Source: Vagococcus salmoninarum (GTDB lineage Bacteria; Bacillota; Bacilli; Lactobacillales; Vagococcaceae). From it: 64,000 bases of DNA. Under the pieces are notes generated by a model. That model was not told where the DNA came from and did no database searches. It was given only the letters and a program-made list of their open reading frames with translations. The stretch spans positions 1 to 64,000 of the forward strand of contig NZ_NGJU01000001.1 in the NCBI RefSeq assembly GCF_003987495.1. The letters run 5' to 3'. Both the position numbers and the translations under genes were made by a program. This document shows, in pieces, positions 46,070-55,061 of this stretch; the stretch's first letter is position 1; each line of letters begins with the position of its first letter.

Positions 46070-47809
46070 ATGGAAATGTATCAACCAGAGGCAATTCATT
46101 TAACGAAATATCTATTTTTCACAGGTAAAGGAGGCGTTGGGAAAACTTCTACAGCTAGTGCTACAGCAACTTATCTAGCTGACAAAGGGAAACAAGTCAT
46201 GTTGGTTAGTACCGACCCAGCAAGCAATTTGCAGGATGTCTTTGAATTAGAACTCTCAAATAAAGGGACTAAAATTCCTAATGTAGAAGGTTTAGTTGTC
46301 GCCAACTTTGACCCTGTGGAGGCGGCTAATGACTATAAAGAAAGTATTGTAGGACCTTATCGTGGTAAATTGCCAGATTCAGTTTTGGAAAATATGGAAG
46401 AACAATTGTCAGGCTCTTGTACTGTAGAGATAGCCTCATTTAATGAATTTGCCAATTTTTTAACGGATAAAGAAGCCTCTACAAAATTTGATCATATTAT
46501 TTTTGATACTGCCCCAACAGGTCATACTCTGAGAATGCTTCAATTACCTTCTGCTTGGAATAATTATTTAGATGAGAATGAGACCGCAACTGCTCCTTTA
46601 GGACAATTATCAGGTGCTGTAGACAAAAAAGAAATGTATGATCTAGCTGTTAAAACCTTAATTGACGGTCAGAAAACGACGTTGATGTTGGTAACGAGAC
46701 CGCAAAAAACGTCTTTATTAGAAGCAGATAGAGCGTCAAAAGAATTGGAAGAAATGGGGATTAAAAATCAAGCATTAATTATTAATGGGGTACTGGAAGA
46801 AGCAACAGATAAAGTCTCTGAGGAATTTTATGCTATTCAACAGGAAGCATTAAAACAGATGCCAGCAAGTTTAGCTAAGTATCCAGAATATTTTGTACCA
46901 TTACGTCCATATAATTTAACTGGAATTGAAAATATTAGAAAATTATTGAATGAACATCAAGAAGAACTATTGACGGGATCAATTAAACCAAAAGAATTTC
47001 CCCACTTACAAGCCATTGTGGATAATTTATATAAAACGGATAAAAAAGTTATTTTTACAATGGGTAAAGGTGGCGTAGGGAAGACGACGATAGCCGCAGC
47101 AATTGCAATGGCATTAGCGGATAAAGGGAAAAAAGTTCATTTAGCAACGACTGATCCAGCAGCACATCTTCAATTTGTTATTTCAGAAACTGACAAAATT
47201 AGCGTGAGTCATATTGATGAAGAAAAAGAACTAGCAGATTATCAGTCTGAGATATTAACAAAAGCTCGTGAAACAATGTCAGAAGAAGATGTGGCATATG
47301 TTGAAGAAGACTTACGTTCCCCTTGCACACAAGAGATTGCTGTTTTTAGAAAGTTTGCGGAAATAGTTGAAGGAGCAGATAGTGATGTTGTTGTGATTGA
47401 TACCGCACCAACAGGTCATACACTATTGCTATTAGATTCAACACAAAGCTACCACAAAGAGAATGAACGTTCTTCTGGAGATATACCCGAGTCTGTTCAA
47501 AAGCTACTGCCTAAGTTACAAAATGGGGATGAAACAGAAGTAGTAATGGTCACATTACCCGAAGCAACACCTGTTTATGAATCAATTCGATTAAAAGATG
47601 ACTTGGAGAGAGCGGGAATCGCTCGTACTTGGTGGGTAGTGAACAATAGCATGCTTTCTAGCGGAACAACGAACCCAATGCTTTTAGCAAGAGCACAAAA
47701 TGAAGAAGTTTGGATTGATAAGGTAGCAGAGCTGTCTAACAATCATTACGCAGTGATTGAATGGAAAGCTGAGGATATTTCAGGAGATGCTTTAAGAGAT
47801 ATTTTATAA
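46070..47809 (+). CDS. arsA: Arsenite-stimulated ATPase ArsA, copy 1
   Basis: The 579-residue double-domain ATPase powers arsenite efflux. Both halves have a P-loop GKGGVGKT (near residues 19 and 330) and the signature DTAPTGHTLR or DTAPTGHTLL. The metalloid-site Cys residues are in SGSCTVEI and SPCTQEI. I start at the ATG at 46070, seven bases after AGGAGG, which matches the start of copy 2; a nine-codon longer frame contains the ribosome binding site. It is very similar along its whole length to arsA copy 2 at 49100. Confidence 0.94.
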   Translation: MEMYQPEAIHLTKYLFFTGKGGVGKTSTASATATYLADKGKQVMLVSTDPASNLQDVFELELSNKGTKIPNVEGLVVANFDPVEAANDYKESIVGPYRGKLPDSVLENMEEQLSGSCTVEIASFNEFANFLTDKEASTKFDHIIFDTAPTGHTLRMLQLPSAWNNYLDENETATAPLGQLSGAVDKKEMYDLAVKTLIDGQKTTLMLVTRPQKTSLLEADRASKELEEMGIKNQALIINGVLEEATDKVSEEFYAIQQEALKQMPASLAKYPEYFVPLRPYNLTGIENIRKLLNEHQEELLTGSIKPKEFPHLQAIVDNLYKTDKKVIFTMGKGGVGKTTIAAAIAMALADKGKKVHLATTDPAAHLQFVISETDKISVSHIDEEKELADYQSEILTKARETMSEEDVAYVEEDLRSPCTQEIAVFRKFAEIVEGADSDVVVIDTAPTGHTLLLLDSTQSYHKENERSSGDIPESVQKLLPKLQNGDETEVVMVTLPEATPVYESIRLKDDLERAGIARTWWVVNNSMLSSGTTNPMLLARAQNEEVWIDKVAELSNNHYAVIEWKAEDISGDALRDIL

Positions 47810-47836
47810 TTTACGAGATAACTCATATTTTACTCA

Positions 47837-47887
47837 TTGACAAAACATAGATAAAGTTCTATATTAAATATAGATGAACATCTATAT
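47837..47887 (+). promoter_or_regulatory. ars promoter 2 with ArsR operator
   Basis: TTGACA (47837-47842), 17 bases, TATATT (47860-47865), then the perfect palindrome ATATAGATG-AA-CATCTATAT (47868-47887) over the start of transcription. Confidence 0.8.
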
Positions 47888-47899
47888 GGAGGTGAGAAT

Positions 47900-48193
47900 A
47901 TGGATTATTTAGGATTATCAAAAATTATGAAGGCAATTGCAGAGCCTAATAGACTTCAAATATTAGATATGATTTCAACTGGTGAAAAGTGTGCATGTGA
48001 TATTTTGGATAATTTTGATTTTACTCAGCCGACACTATCACATCATATGAAGGTTTTAATTGAGGCGGGAGTAGTAACCGCACGTAAGGAAGGCAAATGG
48101 CAATATTATTCTCTGGTAACAGAGAACATTGAAGAATTTCAAGAATTAATACATCAGATATTGAATATAAAACAAAAAGAAGGAGTTATGTAA
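47900..48193 (+). CDS. arsR: ArsR-family arsenic repressor, copy 1
   Basis: The 97-residue winged-helix repressor has the metal-sensing box in GEKCACDILDNF, inside the recognition region, followed by the DNA-reading helix FTQPTLSHHMKVLIEAGVV and the wing RKEGKWQYYSL. As(III) binding at the Cys pair would release the operator. The operator palindrome lies directly upstream, so it represses itself. It is one base from arsD2. Confidence 0.93.
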   Translation: MDYLGLSKIMKAIAEPNRLQILDMISTGEKCACDILDNFDFTQPTLSHHMKVLIEAGVVTARKEGKWQYYSLVTENIEEFQELIHQILNIKQKEGVM

Positions 48194-48194
48194 A

Positions 48195-48566
48195 ATGAGT
48201 AAAGTATCGTTGTATGAACCAGCAATGTGTTGTGACACAGGAGTTTGTGGTCCCGGAGTAGATACAGAATTGCTTCGAGTTTCCTCTATTATTCAAACAT
48301 TGGAAAAAGCCGATGGTGTAGAAGTAGAGCGTTTTAATTTAACAGGTAATCCTGCGGCATTCATAGAAAATGAAAAAATTGGGGAGTTGTTACAGTCTAA
48401 AGGAGCCGACATACTACCAGTTGTTTTATTAGATGGTGAAATTGTGAAAATGGCTGGTTATCCGTCAAATGAGGAGTTTAGTGTCTATACTGGTGTTAAT
48501 TTCTCAGAGGATAAGAAAGAAGAACAATCAAATAGTTGCTGCTCTCCATCATCTGGATGTTGCTAA
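48195..48566 (+). CDS. arsD: Arsenical metallochaperone ArsD, copy 2
   Basis: The 123-residue ArsD has the full As(III) site: Cys12, Cys13 and Cys18 in PAMCCDTGVCGPG. The C-terminal tail carries further Cys pairs (SNSCCSPSSGCC), as in classical ArsD. It passes As(III) to ArsA. It shares a two-gene unit with arsR1 and ends at a terminator. Confidence 0.94.
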   Translation: MSKVSLYEPAMCCDTGVCGPGVDTELLRVSSIIQTLEKADGVEVERFNLTGNPAAFIENEKIGELLQSKGADILPVVLLDGEIVKMAGYPSNEEFSVYTGVNFSEDKKEEQSNSCCSPSSGCC

Positions 48567-48577
48567 ACGAAGAAACT

Positions 48578-48612
48578 AAAGCTTATGAGAAGAAATTCTC
48601 ATAGGCTTTTTT
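48578..48612 (+). terminator. Terminator after arsD2
   Basis: AAAGCTTATGAGAA and TTCTCATAGGCTTT form a stem, followed by TTTTTT. Confidence 0.8.
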
Positions 48613-48632
48613 ATTAAGTGAGACAGAATCTA

Positions 48633-48681
48633 TTGACAATAGATAGATGAACATCTATATTATATATAGAAGAACTTCTAT
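48633..48681 (+). promoter_or_regulatory. ars promoter 3 with two ArsR operators
   Basis: TTGACA (48633-48638), 17 bases, TATATT (48656-48661). ATAGATG-AA-CATCTAT (48643-48658) overlaps the core promoter and ATAGAAG-AA-CTTCTAT (48666-48681) lies at the start point. Confidence 0.8.
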
Positions 48682-48698
48682 GTATGGAGGGATGAAAG

Positions 48699-49064
48699 AT
48701 GGATTATGAATTAACAGCAAAAGTTTTTAAAGCATTAGGAGACCCAAAAAGAGTTCAAATTGTGGATATGCTCTCTTGTGGTGAGCGTTGTGCATGTGAT
48801 TTATTAGAGCATTTTGAATTTACGCAACCAACGCTTTCCCATCACATGAAAGTGTTAATGAATGCAGGGATTGTTCAAGCCAGAAAATCAGGGACATGGC
48901 ACAACTATTCATTGAATGCGGAGAATATGAAAGTATTATCTGGTGTTATTCAAACAATAATTCAAAACACAGATGACTGTATTTGTCATACGATTGATAA
49001 TGCTGCATGTTCTTGTGAGGGTAAAGGGAGAGTAACAGCTACAAAGAAAGTAACAACTGCTTAG
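48699..49064 (+). CDS. arsR: ArsR-family arsenic repressor, copy 2
   Basis: The 121-residue ArsR has the sensing box GERCACDLLEHF and recognition helix FTQPTLSHHMKVLMNAGIV. Compared with copy 1 it has a C-terminal extension with extra Cys residues (DDCICHTIDNAACSCEG) that could add a second metal site. It heads the longest ars operon, with arsA2 36 bp downstream. Confidence 0.93.
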   Translation: MDYELTAKVFKALGDPKRVQIVDMLSCGERCACDLLEHFEFTQPTLSHHMKVLMNAGIVQARKSGTWHNYSLNAENMKVLSGVIQTIIQNTDDCICHTIDNAACSCEGKGRVTATKKVTTA

Positions 49065-49099
49065 AATGATGATGTTAAATTTAAAGGAGGAAACCAAAC

Positions 49100-50842
49100 A
49101 TGAAATTGTACCAACCAGATCAGCTACCATTAACAAAGTATCTATTTTTTACAGGAAAGGGAGGTGTTGGTAAAACAACGACTGCTTGTGGCACTGCTAC
49201 TTATTTAGCAGATAGTGGGAAAAAAGTTATGTTAGTCAGTACCGATCCAGCAAGTAATTTACAAGATGTTTTTCAAACAGAATTAACAAATAAAGGGAAA
49301 GAAATTCCAGAAGTTCCGGGATTAACTGTAGCAAATTTTGATCCAGTAACAGCAGCTGATGACTATAAAGAAAGTGTTGTAGGACCATTTAGAGGGAAAC
49401 TACCTGATTCTGCTTTAGCGAATATGGAGGAACAATTATCTGGTTCTTGTACAGTAGAGATTGCTGCCTTCAATGAATTTTCTGGTTTTTTAACTGATCC
49501 AGAAGCAGAGAAAAAGTATGACTATATTATTTTTGATACCGCACCAACAGGTCACACGTTAAGGATGTTACAGTTACCGTCTGCATGGAGTAATTTTATG
49601 GATGAAAATACAACAGGAGCTTCATGCTTAGGTCAATTATCTGGTTTAGGTGATAAAAAGGAAATTTATGAGCATGCTGTAGCCACATTAGCTGATGGAG
49701 CAAAAACAACTTTAATGCTTGTAACTAGACCACAAAAGGCACCACTTTTAGAAGCAGATCGAGCTTCTAAAGAATTACAAGAGATAGGCATTGAAAATCA
49801 AGTTTTATTAGTGAATGGCGTCTTAGAGGAAGCAACAGATAAAGTATCTCAATTGATTTATGATGGACAACAAGAAGCGTTGGCACAAATGCCAGATAGT
49901 TTGAAAGCTTTTCCTGAGTACAGTATTCCTTTACGTTCTTACAATGTGACTGGTGTTGAAAATCTACGCCAATTGTTGAAATCCAATCAAGGTGAATTTT
50001 TAACTGAAATAGTCACACCAAGAGCATTTCCTAGATTGAAAGACATCGTGAATGAGTTGCATCAATCTGGTAAAAAAGTGATTTTTACAATGGGTAAAGG
50101 TGGCGTTGGGAAAACGACTATTGCTGCGGCAATTGCCACTGGTTTAGCAGATAAAGGCAAGAAAGTTCATTTGGCTACAACCGATCCAGCTGCTCATTTA
50201 CAATTTGTGATTTCTGAATCCGATCAAATCAAGGTGAGTCATATCGATGAGGACAAGGAATTAGCAGATTATACAGAAGAAGTATTAAGCAAGGCTCGTG
50301 AAACGATGTCACCAGATGATGTTGCTTATGTAGAAGAAGATTTACGTTCGCCTTGTACACAAGAAATCGCTGTATTCAGAGCTTTTGCAGAGATTGTGGA
50401 TGATGCCGATTGTGATGTGGTAGTTATTGATACCGCACCAACAGGACATACATTACTATTACTTGATTCTACCCAAAGCTACCATAAAGAAGTAGAGCGG
50501 ACATCTGGTGAAGTACCAGAATCAGTGAAACGTCTCTTACCTCGTTTGCAAGATGGAAAAGAAACCGAAGTGGTCATGGTCACTTTACCTGAAACAACAC
50601 CTGTTTATGAATCTATGCGACTACAGGAAGACTTGGATCGAGCAGGCATTGCTCATACATGGTGGGTCGTGAATAACAGTATGTTAACAAGTGGTACAAC
50701 AAATCCAATGTTATTAGCCCGAGCACAAAATGAAAATACATGGATTGATAAAGTAGCAGAATTATCTAATAATCATTATGGGGTTGTAGAATGGCATGCA
50801 GAAGAAATCTCTGGAGAAGCACTACACAATATATTGAATTAG
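49100..50842 (+). CDS. arsA: Arsenite-stimulated ATPase ArsA, copy 2
   Basis: The 580-residue two-domain ATPase has P-loops GKGGVGKTTT near residue 18 and GKGGVGKTTI near residue 330. DTAPTGHT signatures occur in both halves, and Cys residues in SGSCTVEI, GASCLGQL and SPCTQEI match the known metalloid-site pattern. Copy 1 lacks the middle Cys (TAPLGQL), a notable difference because E. coli ArsA uses three Cys ligands. Ribosome binding site AAAGGAGG. It is followed by two Acr3 pumps that it may energise. Confidence 0.94.
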   Translation: MKLYQPDQLPLTKYLFFTGKGGVGKTTTACGTATYLADSGKKVMLVSTDPASNLQDVFQTELTNKGKEIPEVPGLTVANFDPVTAADDYKESVVGPFRGKLPDSALANMEEQLSGSCTVEIAAFNEFSGFLTDPEAEKKYDYIIFDTAPTGHTLRMLQLPSAWSNFMDENTTGASCLGQLSGLGDKKEIYEHAVATLADGAKTTLMLVTRPQKAPLLEADRASKELQEIGIENQVLLVNGVLEEATDKVSQLIYDGQQEALAQMPDSLKAFPEYSIPLRSYNVTGVENLRQLLKSNQGEFLTEIVTPRAFPRLKDIVNELHQSGKKVIFTMGKGGVGKTTIAAAIATGLADKGKKVHLATTDPAAHLQFVISESDQIKVSHIDEDKELADYTEEVLSKARETMSPDDVAYVEEDLRSPCTQEIAVFRAFAEIVDDADCDVVVIDTAPTGHTLLLLDSTQSYHKEVERTSGEVPESVKRLLPRLQDGKETEVVMVTLPETTPVYESMRLQEDLDRAGIAHTWWVVNNSMLTSGTTNPMLLARAQNENTWIDKVAELSNNHYGVVEWHAEEISGEALHNILN

Positions 50843-50862
50843 AAGCATTTTATTTTTTTTAT

Positions 50863-50890
50863 TGATAGATAGAAATTTTTCTATCTATCA
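50863..50890. promoter_or_regulatory. Perfect palindrome between arsA2 and acr3
   Basis: TGATAGATAGAAA and TTTCTATCTATCA flank a two-base centre. It is related in sequence to the ArsR operators (TAGAT/ATCTA) and could be an extra operator or an RNA hairpin tuning acr3 expression. Confidence 0.5.
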
Positions 50891-50921
50891 TGCACTTATT
50901 TGAATTTTATGATGGAGGAAG

Positions 50922-52001
50922 ATGATGATGGAAAAAGAAGAACAAAAAGGATTGGGAATATTTGAAAAATATTTAACGCTTTGGGTGGCTTTGTGTATGG
51001 TTACGGGTGTTTTAATTGGGAAATATTTGCCAGCTGTTCCAGCAACTTTAGGGAAATTCGAGTATTATCAAGTATCTATTCCAACAGCAATCTTAATTTG
51101 GTTGATGATCTATCCGATGATGTTGAAAATAGATTTTACTAGTATTGTCAATGCAGCTAAAAAACCTAAAGGTCTGATTGTAACCTGTACAGTGAATTGG
51201 TTAATTAAGCCATTTACGATGTATGCCATTTCAGCATTTTTCTTTTTCGTTGTATTTAAAGGGATTATCCCAAATGATTTAGCCAAAGAATATGTTGCAG
51301 GAGCAGTATTGTTAGGTGCGGCACCCTGTACTGCAATGGTCTTTGTTTGGAGTTACTTAACCAAAGGAGATCCAGCTTATACATTAGTTCAAGTTGCGAT
51401 TAATGATTTAATTATTTTAGTGTTGTATGCGCCAATCGTTGCTATTTTATTAGGTGTTGGAAATGTAGCTGTTCCAATTAATACATTGATTTTGTCGACT
51501 GTTTTATTCGTAGTGATTCCACTTCTTTTAGGTGTTGTCACTCGAACATTCATCATAAAAAATAAAGGACTTCATTATTTTGAAACAGTATTTCTAAAAA
51601 AATTTGATAAGGTTACGATTATTGGGCTTCTCTTAACGCTAGTGATTATTTTTTCTTTTCAAGGTGAAAGAATCTTGAATAATCCACTGCACATTCTTTT
51701 GATTGCAATTCCGCTAACCATTCAAACACTATTTATTTTTGCTATTGCGTATACATGGGCTCGCTTTTGGAAGTTGCCTCATTCGATTGCTGCTCCGGCA
51801 GGCATGGTTGGAGCTAGTAATTTCTTTGAATTATCTGTAGCAGTAGCCATCTCACTATTTGGTTTACAGTCAGGGGCAACATTAGCAACAGTAGTGGGCG
51901 TATTGGTTGAAGTACCAGTCATGTTGCTATTAGTTAAAGTTGCGAATAGTACAGTTGGATGGTTTCAAAAAAATGAGTTACCTCAATCGTTAAGAAGCTA
52001 G
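50922..52001 (+). CDS. acr3: Arsenite efflux pump Acr3, copy 1
   Basis: The 359-residue membrane protein has about ten helices and belongs to the BART/Acr3 superfamily. The transport Cys lies in LGAAPCTAMVFVWSYLTKGD, the family hallmark, and a later conserved stretch is GASNFFELSVAVAISLFG. It exports As(III) using the proton gradient. ATP-driven export with ArsA is possible, since arsA lies directly upstream. It differs widely from the next gene's product, so the two are not a recent duplication. Confidence 0.92.
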   Translation: MMMEKEEQKGLGIFEKYLTLWVALCMVTGVLIGKYLPAVPATLGKFEYYQVSIPTAILIWLMIYPMMLKIDFTSIVNAAKKPKGLIVTCTVNWLIKPFTMYAISAFFFFVVFKGIIPNDLAKEYVAGAVLLGAAPCTAMVFVWSYLTKGDPAYTLVQVAINDLIILVLYAPIVAILLGVGNVAVPINTLILSTVLFVVIPLLLGVVTRTFIIKNKGLHYFETVFLKKFDKVTIIGLLLTLVIIFSFQGERILNNPLHILLIAIPLTIQTLFIFAIAYTWARFWKLPHSIAAPAGMVGASNFFELSVAVAISLFGLQSGATLATVVGVLVEVPVMLLLVKVANSTVGWFQKNELPQSLRS

Positions 52002-52039
52002 TTTAAGAAGACTAAATTTATTACTTGGAGATGTTGATT

Positions 52040-53086
52040 GTGGCAGGTGTAACAAAAAAATTATCATTATTGGATCGTTATTTAACCCTCTGGATTTTTC
52101 TTGCAATGGGCTTTGGTATTGGATTAGGTTATTTTGTACCAGAGGTTGTGACAGGAATAAATAAACTGGAAGTTGGAACAACTTCTATACCTATTGCGAT
52201 AGGCTTGATATTAATGATGTATCCACCGTTAGCTAAGGTGAAATATGAAGAGATGTGGCGTGTCTTTAAAGATTGGAAGGTTTTATTATTATCACTTTTC
52301 CAAAACTGGATTGTCGGTCCCATTTTAATGTTTATTTTAGCTGTTGTCTTTTTACATGATTATCCTGAATATATGGTGGGGTTAATTATGATTGGTCTGG
52401 CTCGTTGTATTGCAATGGTAATTGTGTGGAGTAACTTAGCTCAAGCGGACAATGAGTATACGGCAGGATTAGTGGCGTTCAATTCCATTTTTCAAATTAT
52501 CTTTTATTCAGTGTTTGCCTATATTTTTGTGACAGTTATTCCGGGATGGTTAGGCTTAGAAACGCATGCTGTTTCAATTGGAATGGGTGAGATTGCAACA
52601 AGTGTTTTCATTTATTTAGGTATTCCTTTCATTGCAGGCTTTTTATCTCGTTGGATTCTAATAAAGAAAAAAGGAAAGAAATGGTATGAAGAAAAATTCA
52701 TTCCTAAAATTAGTCCAATTACATTGGTTGCCTTATTATTTACAATTGTTGTGATGTTCTCCGTTAAAGGAGAAAAAGTCATTGAACTTCCAATGGATGT
52801 AGTAAGGATTGCCATTCCATTACTCATTTATTTTGTCCTTATGTTCTTTGTTTCATTCTTTATTTCTAAACGTATGGGAACCAGTTATCCAATTGCAGCT
52901 TCATTATCGTTTACCGCAGCGAGCAATAATTTTGAATTAGCAATTGCGGTAGCAGTTGGCGTATTTGGTATTAATTCAGGGGAAGCCTTTGCAGCAGTAA
53001 TTGGTCCACTAGTGGAAGTTCCGGTTTTGATTGGTTTAGTAAATGTAGCATTGAAATTTAAGCAAAAATATTTTAAGCAAACTTAA
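52040..53086 (+). CDS. acr3: Arsenite efflux pump Acr3, copy 2
   Basis: The 348-residue membrane protein has the classic start [17 protein letters not shown] and the transport Cys in [18 protein letters not shown], close to Bacillus-type Acr3 (often called ArsB). I choose the GTG at 52040, nine bases after TTGGAG; a TTG-started frame five codons longer would contain that site. Another hallmark is [19 protein letters not shown]. It follows acr3 copy 1 by 38 bp. Confidence 0.93.
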   Translation: MAGVTKKLSLLDRYLTLWIFLAMGFGIGLGYFVPEVVTGINKLEVGTTSIPIAIGLILMMYPPLAKVKYEEMWRVFKDWKVLLLSLFQNWIVGPILMFILAVVFLHDYPEYMVGLIMIGLARCIAMVIVWSNLAQADNEYTAGLVAFNSIFQIIFYSVFAYIFVTVIPGWLGLETHAVSIGMGEIATSVFIYLGIPFIAGFLSRWILIKKKGKKWYEEKFIPKISPITLVALLFTIVVMFSVKGEKVIELPMDVVRIAIPLLIYFVLMFFVSFFISKRMGTSYPIAASLSFTAASNNFELAIAVAVGVFGINSGEAFAAVIGPLVEVPVLIGLVNVALKFKQKYFKQT

Positions 53087-53106
53087 AAAAGGAATGAGGC
53101 ATCTTT

Positions 53107-54780
53107 ATGAAAATTGTGATTATTGGTTCAGTAGCAGCTGGGACAAGTGTGGCTGCAAAGGCTAGACGAAATACAGAGGAAGCAGAGATTGTTGTCTACG
53201 ACCAAGACAAGGATATTTCCTATTCAATTTGCGGGATTCCTTATTATATAGGAGATGAAGTTGAAGAGTTAGATAAGTTGACCCCTAGAAATGCTGCATG
53301 GTTTAAAAAGCGTTATAATGTAGATATTTTTACAGAGCATCGAGTGACAGCTATTCATCCTGAAACTCAAACGCTTGAGGTTGAGAATCTTCAAACAAAG
53401 GAGAAGAAAACCGAATCCTATGATGAATTGGTTTTAGCAACAGGATCCAAACCGATTGTGCCAGAGATTTTTAAAGCACAGCAAGCTAATAGAAATCTTT
53501 TTCATGTTCGTACTATTCAAGATGCTGCTGCCATTCACTCATTTATTGAAAAAGAAAAGCCACAACAAGCTACTATTATTGGTGCAGGCTTTATTGGATT
53601 AGAAATGGCAGAGCAATTGGTTCATAAAGGAATAGAGGTAACTATTATTCAACGTGGCAATCAAGTCATGAAACAAATGGATGCTGATATGGCTTATCGT
53701 GTCCAAAAGGAGCTTGAAAAGAATCATGTTAAGCTCCAACTGAATACAACAATCACAAAAGTAATAGAGAAGGATGGCTATATTACTGAATTAGCAACCA
53801 ATCAAGAGCAAACAATCAAATCGGATTTAGTCATTCTTGCAGCTGGTGTTACTCCGAATACTTCACTTATTCAATCGACAACTATTCAATTGGGAAAATC
53901 TGGTGCGATTAAAGTGAATAAGAAAATGCAGACAACGGTACCACATATTTATGCGGTAGGAGATGTTGCTGAGAGCTATTCTGTCATTACAGATAAACCA
54001 ATATATCGTCCACTTGGATCAACTGCTAATAAGATGGGTAGAATTGCTGGTGATATCATCACAGGAGGAACACTGGAACATCGTGGTATTTTAGGAACTG
54101 GTATTGTTCGAGTTTTTGATTTAGCGGTTGCATATACTGGTTTAACAGAAAAAGAAGCTAAATTAGAAGGATTAGAGACAGCTATTCTTTATAATATTAA
54201 GCCAGATCATGCGGACTACTTAGGTGGAAAAGAGCTGACAATCAAAGCTTTAGCAGATAAAAGTAGCGGGAGAATTCTTGGAGCTCAGATTATTGGAGAG
54301 CAAGGTGTAGATAAACGAATTGACGTAATTGCCACTGCAATTTCATTTGGTGCAGTAGCAGAAGATTTGTTCCATTTAGACCTTGCTTATGCACCACCAT
54401 TTGCGACAACGAAAGACCCCGTTCTTTATACTGGAATGGCGTTAGATAATGCAATAAGCAATGGAACACCTTTAATGACCCCAACTGAATTGATTGAGCG
54501 ACAAGCAAGTGGAGAACAACTGCAAATTATTGATACTCGTTCCAAAAAACAATATGAAATTTCTTGTGTTAAAGGGGCTATCCATATTCCATTAGCAGAA
54601 ATACGTGATAGAGTGGCGGAGCTAGATAAAAATGTAACAACAATCACGTATTGTAATAAGGGCGTAACTGGAAATGCTGCTCAAAATATCCTGTTAAACG
54701 AAGGATTTAAAGAAGTCTATAATTTATCTGGAGGAAATAAAAATTACCAGATAATTGCCCAAATGCTCGCCTCTAACTGA
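53107..54780 (+). CDS. CoA-disulfide reductase-like flavoprotein with rhodanese domain
   Basis: The 557-residue fusion starts with a FAD-binding motif IGSVAAGTSVAAKARRN, and the single active Cys of CoA-disulfide reductases is in SYSICGIPYYIG (Cys43). An NAD(P)H-binding ATIIGAGFIGLEMAEQ is in the middle, and a C-terminal rhodanese domain (from about 465) has the Cys loop TYCNKGVTGN. It reduces CoA disulfide or persulfides and handles sulfane sulfur. In this operon it may keep thiols reduced during arsenite stress. It is 20 bp after acr3 copy 2. Confidence 0.85.
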   Translation: MKIVIIGSVAAGTSVAAKARRNTEEAEIVVYDQDKDISYSICGIPYYIGDEVEELDKLTPRNAAWFKKRYNVDIFTEHRVTAIHPETQTLEVENLQTKEKKTESYDELVLATGSKPIVPEIFKAQQANRNLFHVRTIQDAAAIHSFIEKEKPQQATIIGAGFIGLEMAEQLVHKGIEVTIIQRGNQVMKQMDADMAYRVQKELEKNHVKLQLNTTITKVIEKDGYITELATNQEQTIKSDLVILAAGVTPNTSLIQSTTIQLGKSGAIKVNKKMQTTVPHIYAVGDVAESYSVITDKPIYRPLGSTANKMGRIAGDIITGGTLEHRGILGTGIVRVFDLAVAYTGLTEKEAKLEGLETAILYNIKPDHADYLGGKELTIKALADKSSGRILGAQIIGEQGVDKRIDVIATAISFGAVAEDLFHLDLAYAPPFATTKDPVLYTGMALDNAISNGTPLMTPTELIERQASGEQLQIIDTRSKKQYEISCVKGAIHIPLAEIRDRVAELDKNVTTITYCNKGVTGNAAQNILLNEGFKEVYNLSGGNKNYQIIAQMLASN

Positions 54781-54804
54781 TTTAATGATGAAGGGATTAA
54801 ATAG

Positions 54805-54984
54805 ATGACAGAAGAAAAAAGAGCGCTGGCAAGACTTGCTGGTATCTTGGGAGCTTTCCTCGCTGCCAAACTATTAAACTATCAAATAAATGTTAGTATA
54901 TTTGTAAATTTTGTTATAATTGTTGTGGTTCTATATGTTTTAGCTAAAAAAAGAGAATCTAAAGCTAAAGAAGACAGAAAATAG
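54805..54984 (+). CDS. Small membrane protein, 59 residues
   Basis: A 59-residue protein with one strong membrane segment (ISIFVNFVIIVVVLYVLA-like, about residues 29-47) between basic ends, and an amphipathic start. Ribosome binding site GAAGGG. It lies 24 bp after the flavoprotein gene and before a terminator, so it is the last gene of the ars operon. Function unknown; an accessory to Acr3 is one idea. Confidence 0.6.
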   Translation: MTEEKRALARLAGILGAFLAAKLLNYQINVSIFVNFVIIVVVLYVLAKKRESKAKEDRK

Positions 54985-54991
54985 TTTGTCG

Positions 54992-55026
54992 CAAATGCAG
55001 TTGCACCTTGACTGCATTTGTTTTTT
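54992..55026 (+). terminator. Terminator of the third ars operon
   Basis: CAAATGCAGT and ACTGCATTTG form a 10-bp stem, followed by six T residues. Confidence 0.85.
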
Positions 55027-55061
55027 GACAAAAGAAATATGAGTAAGGAGGTAATGAGTAA

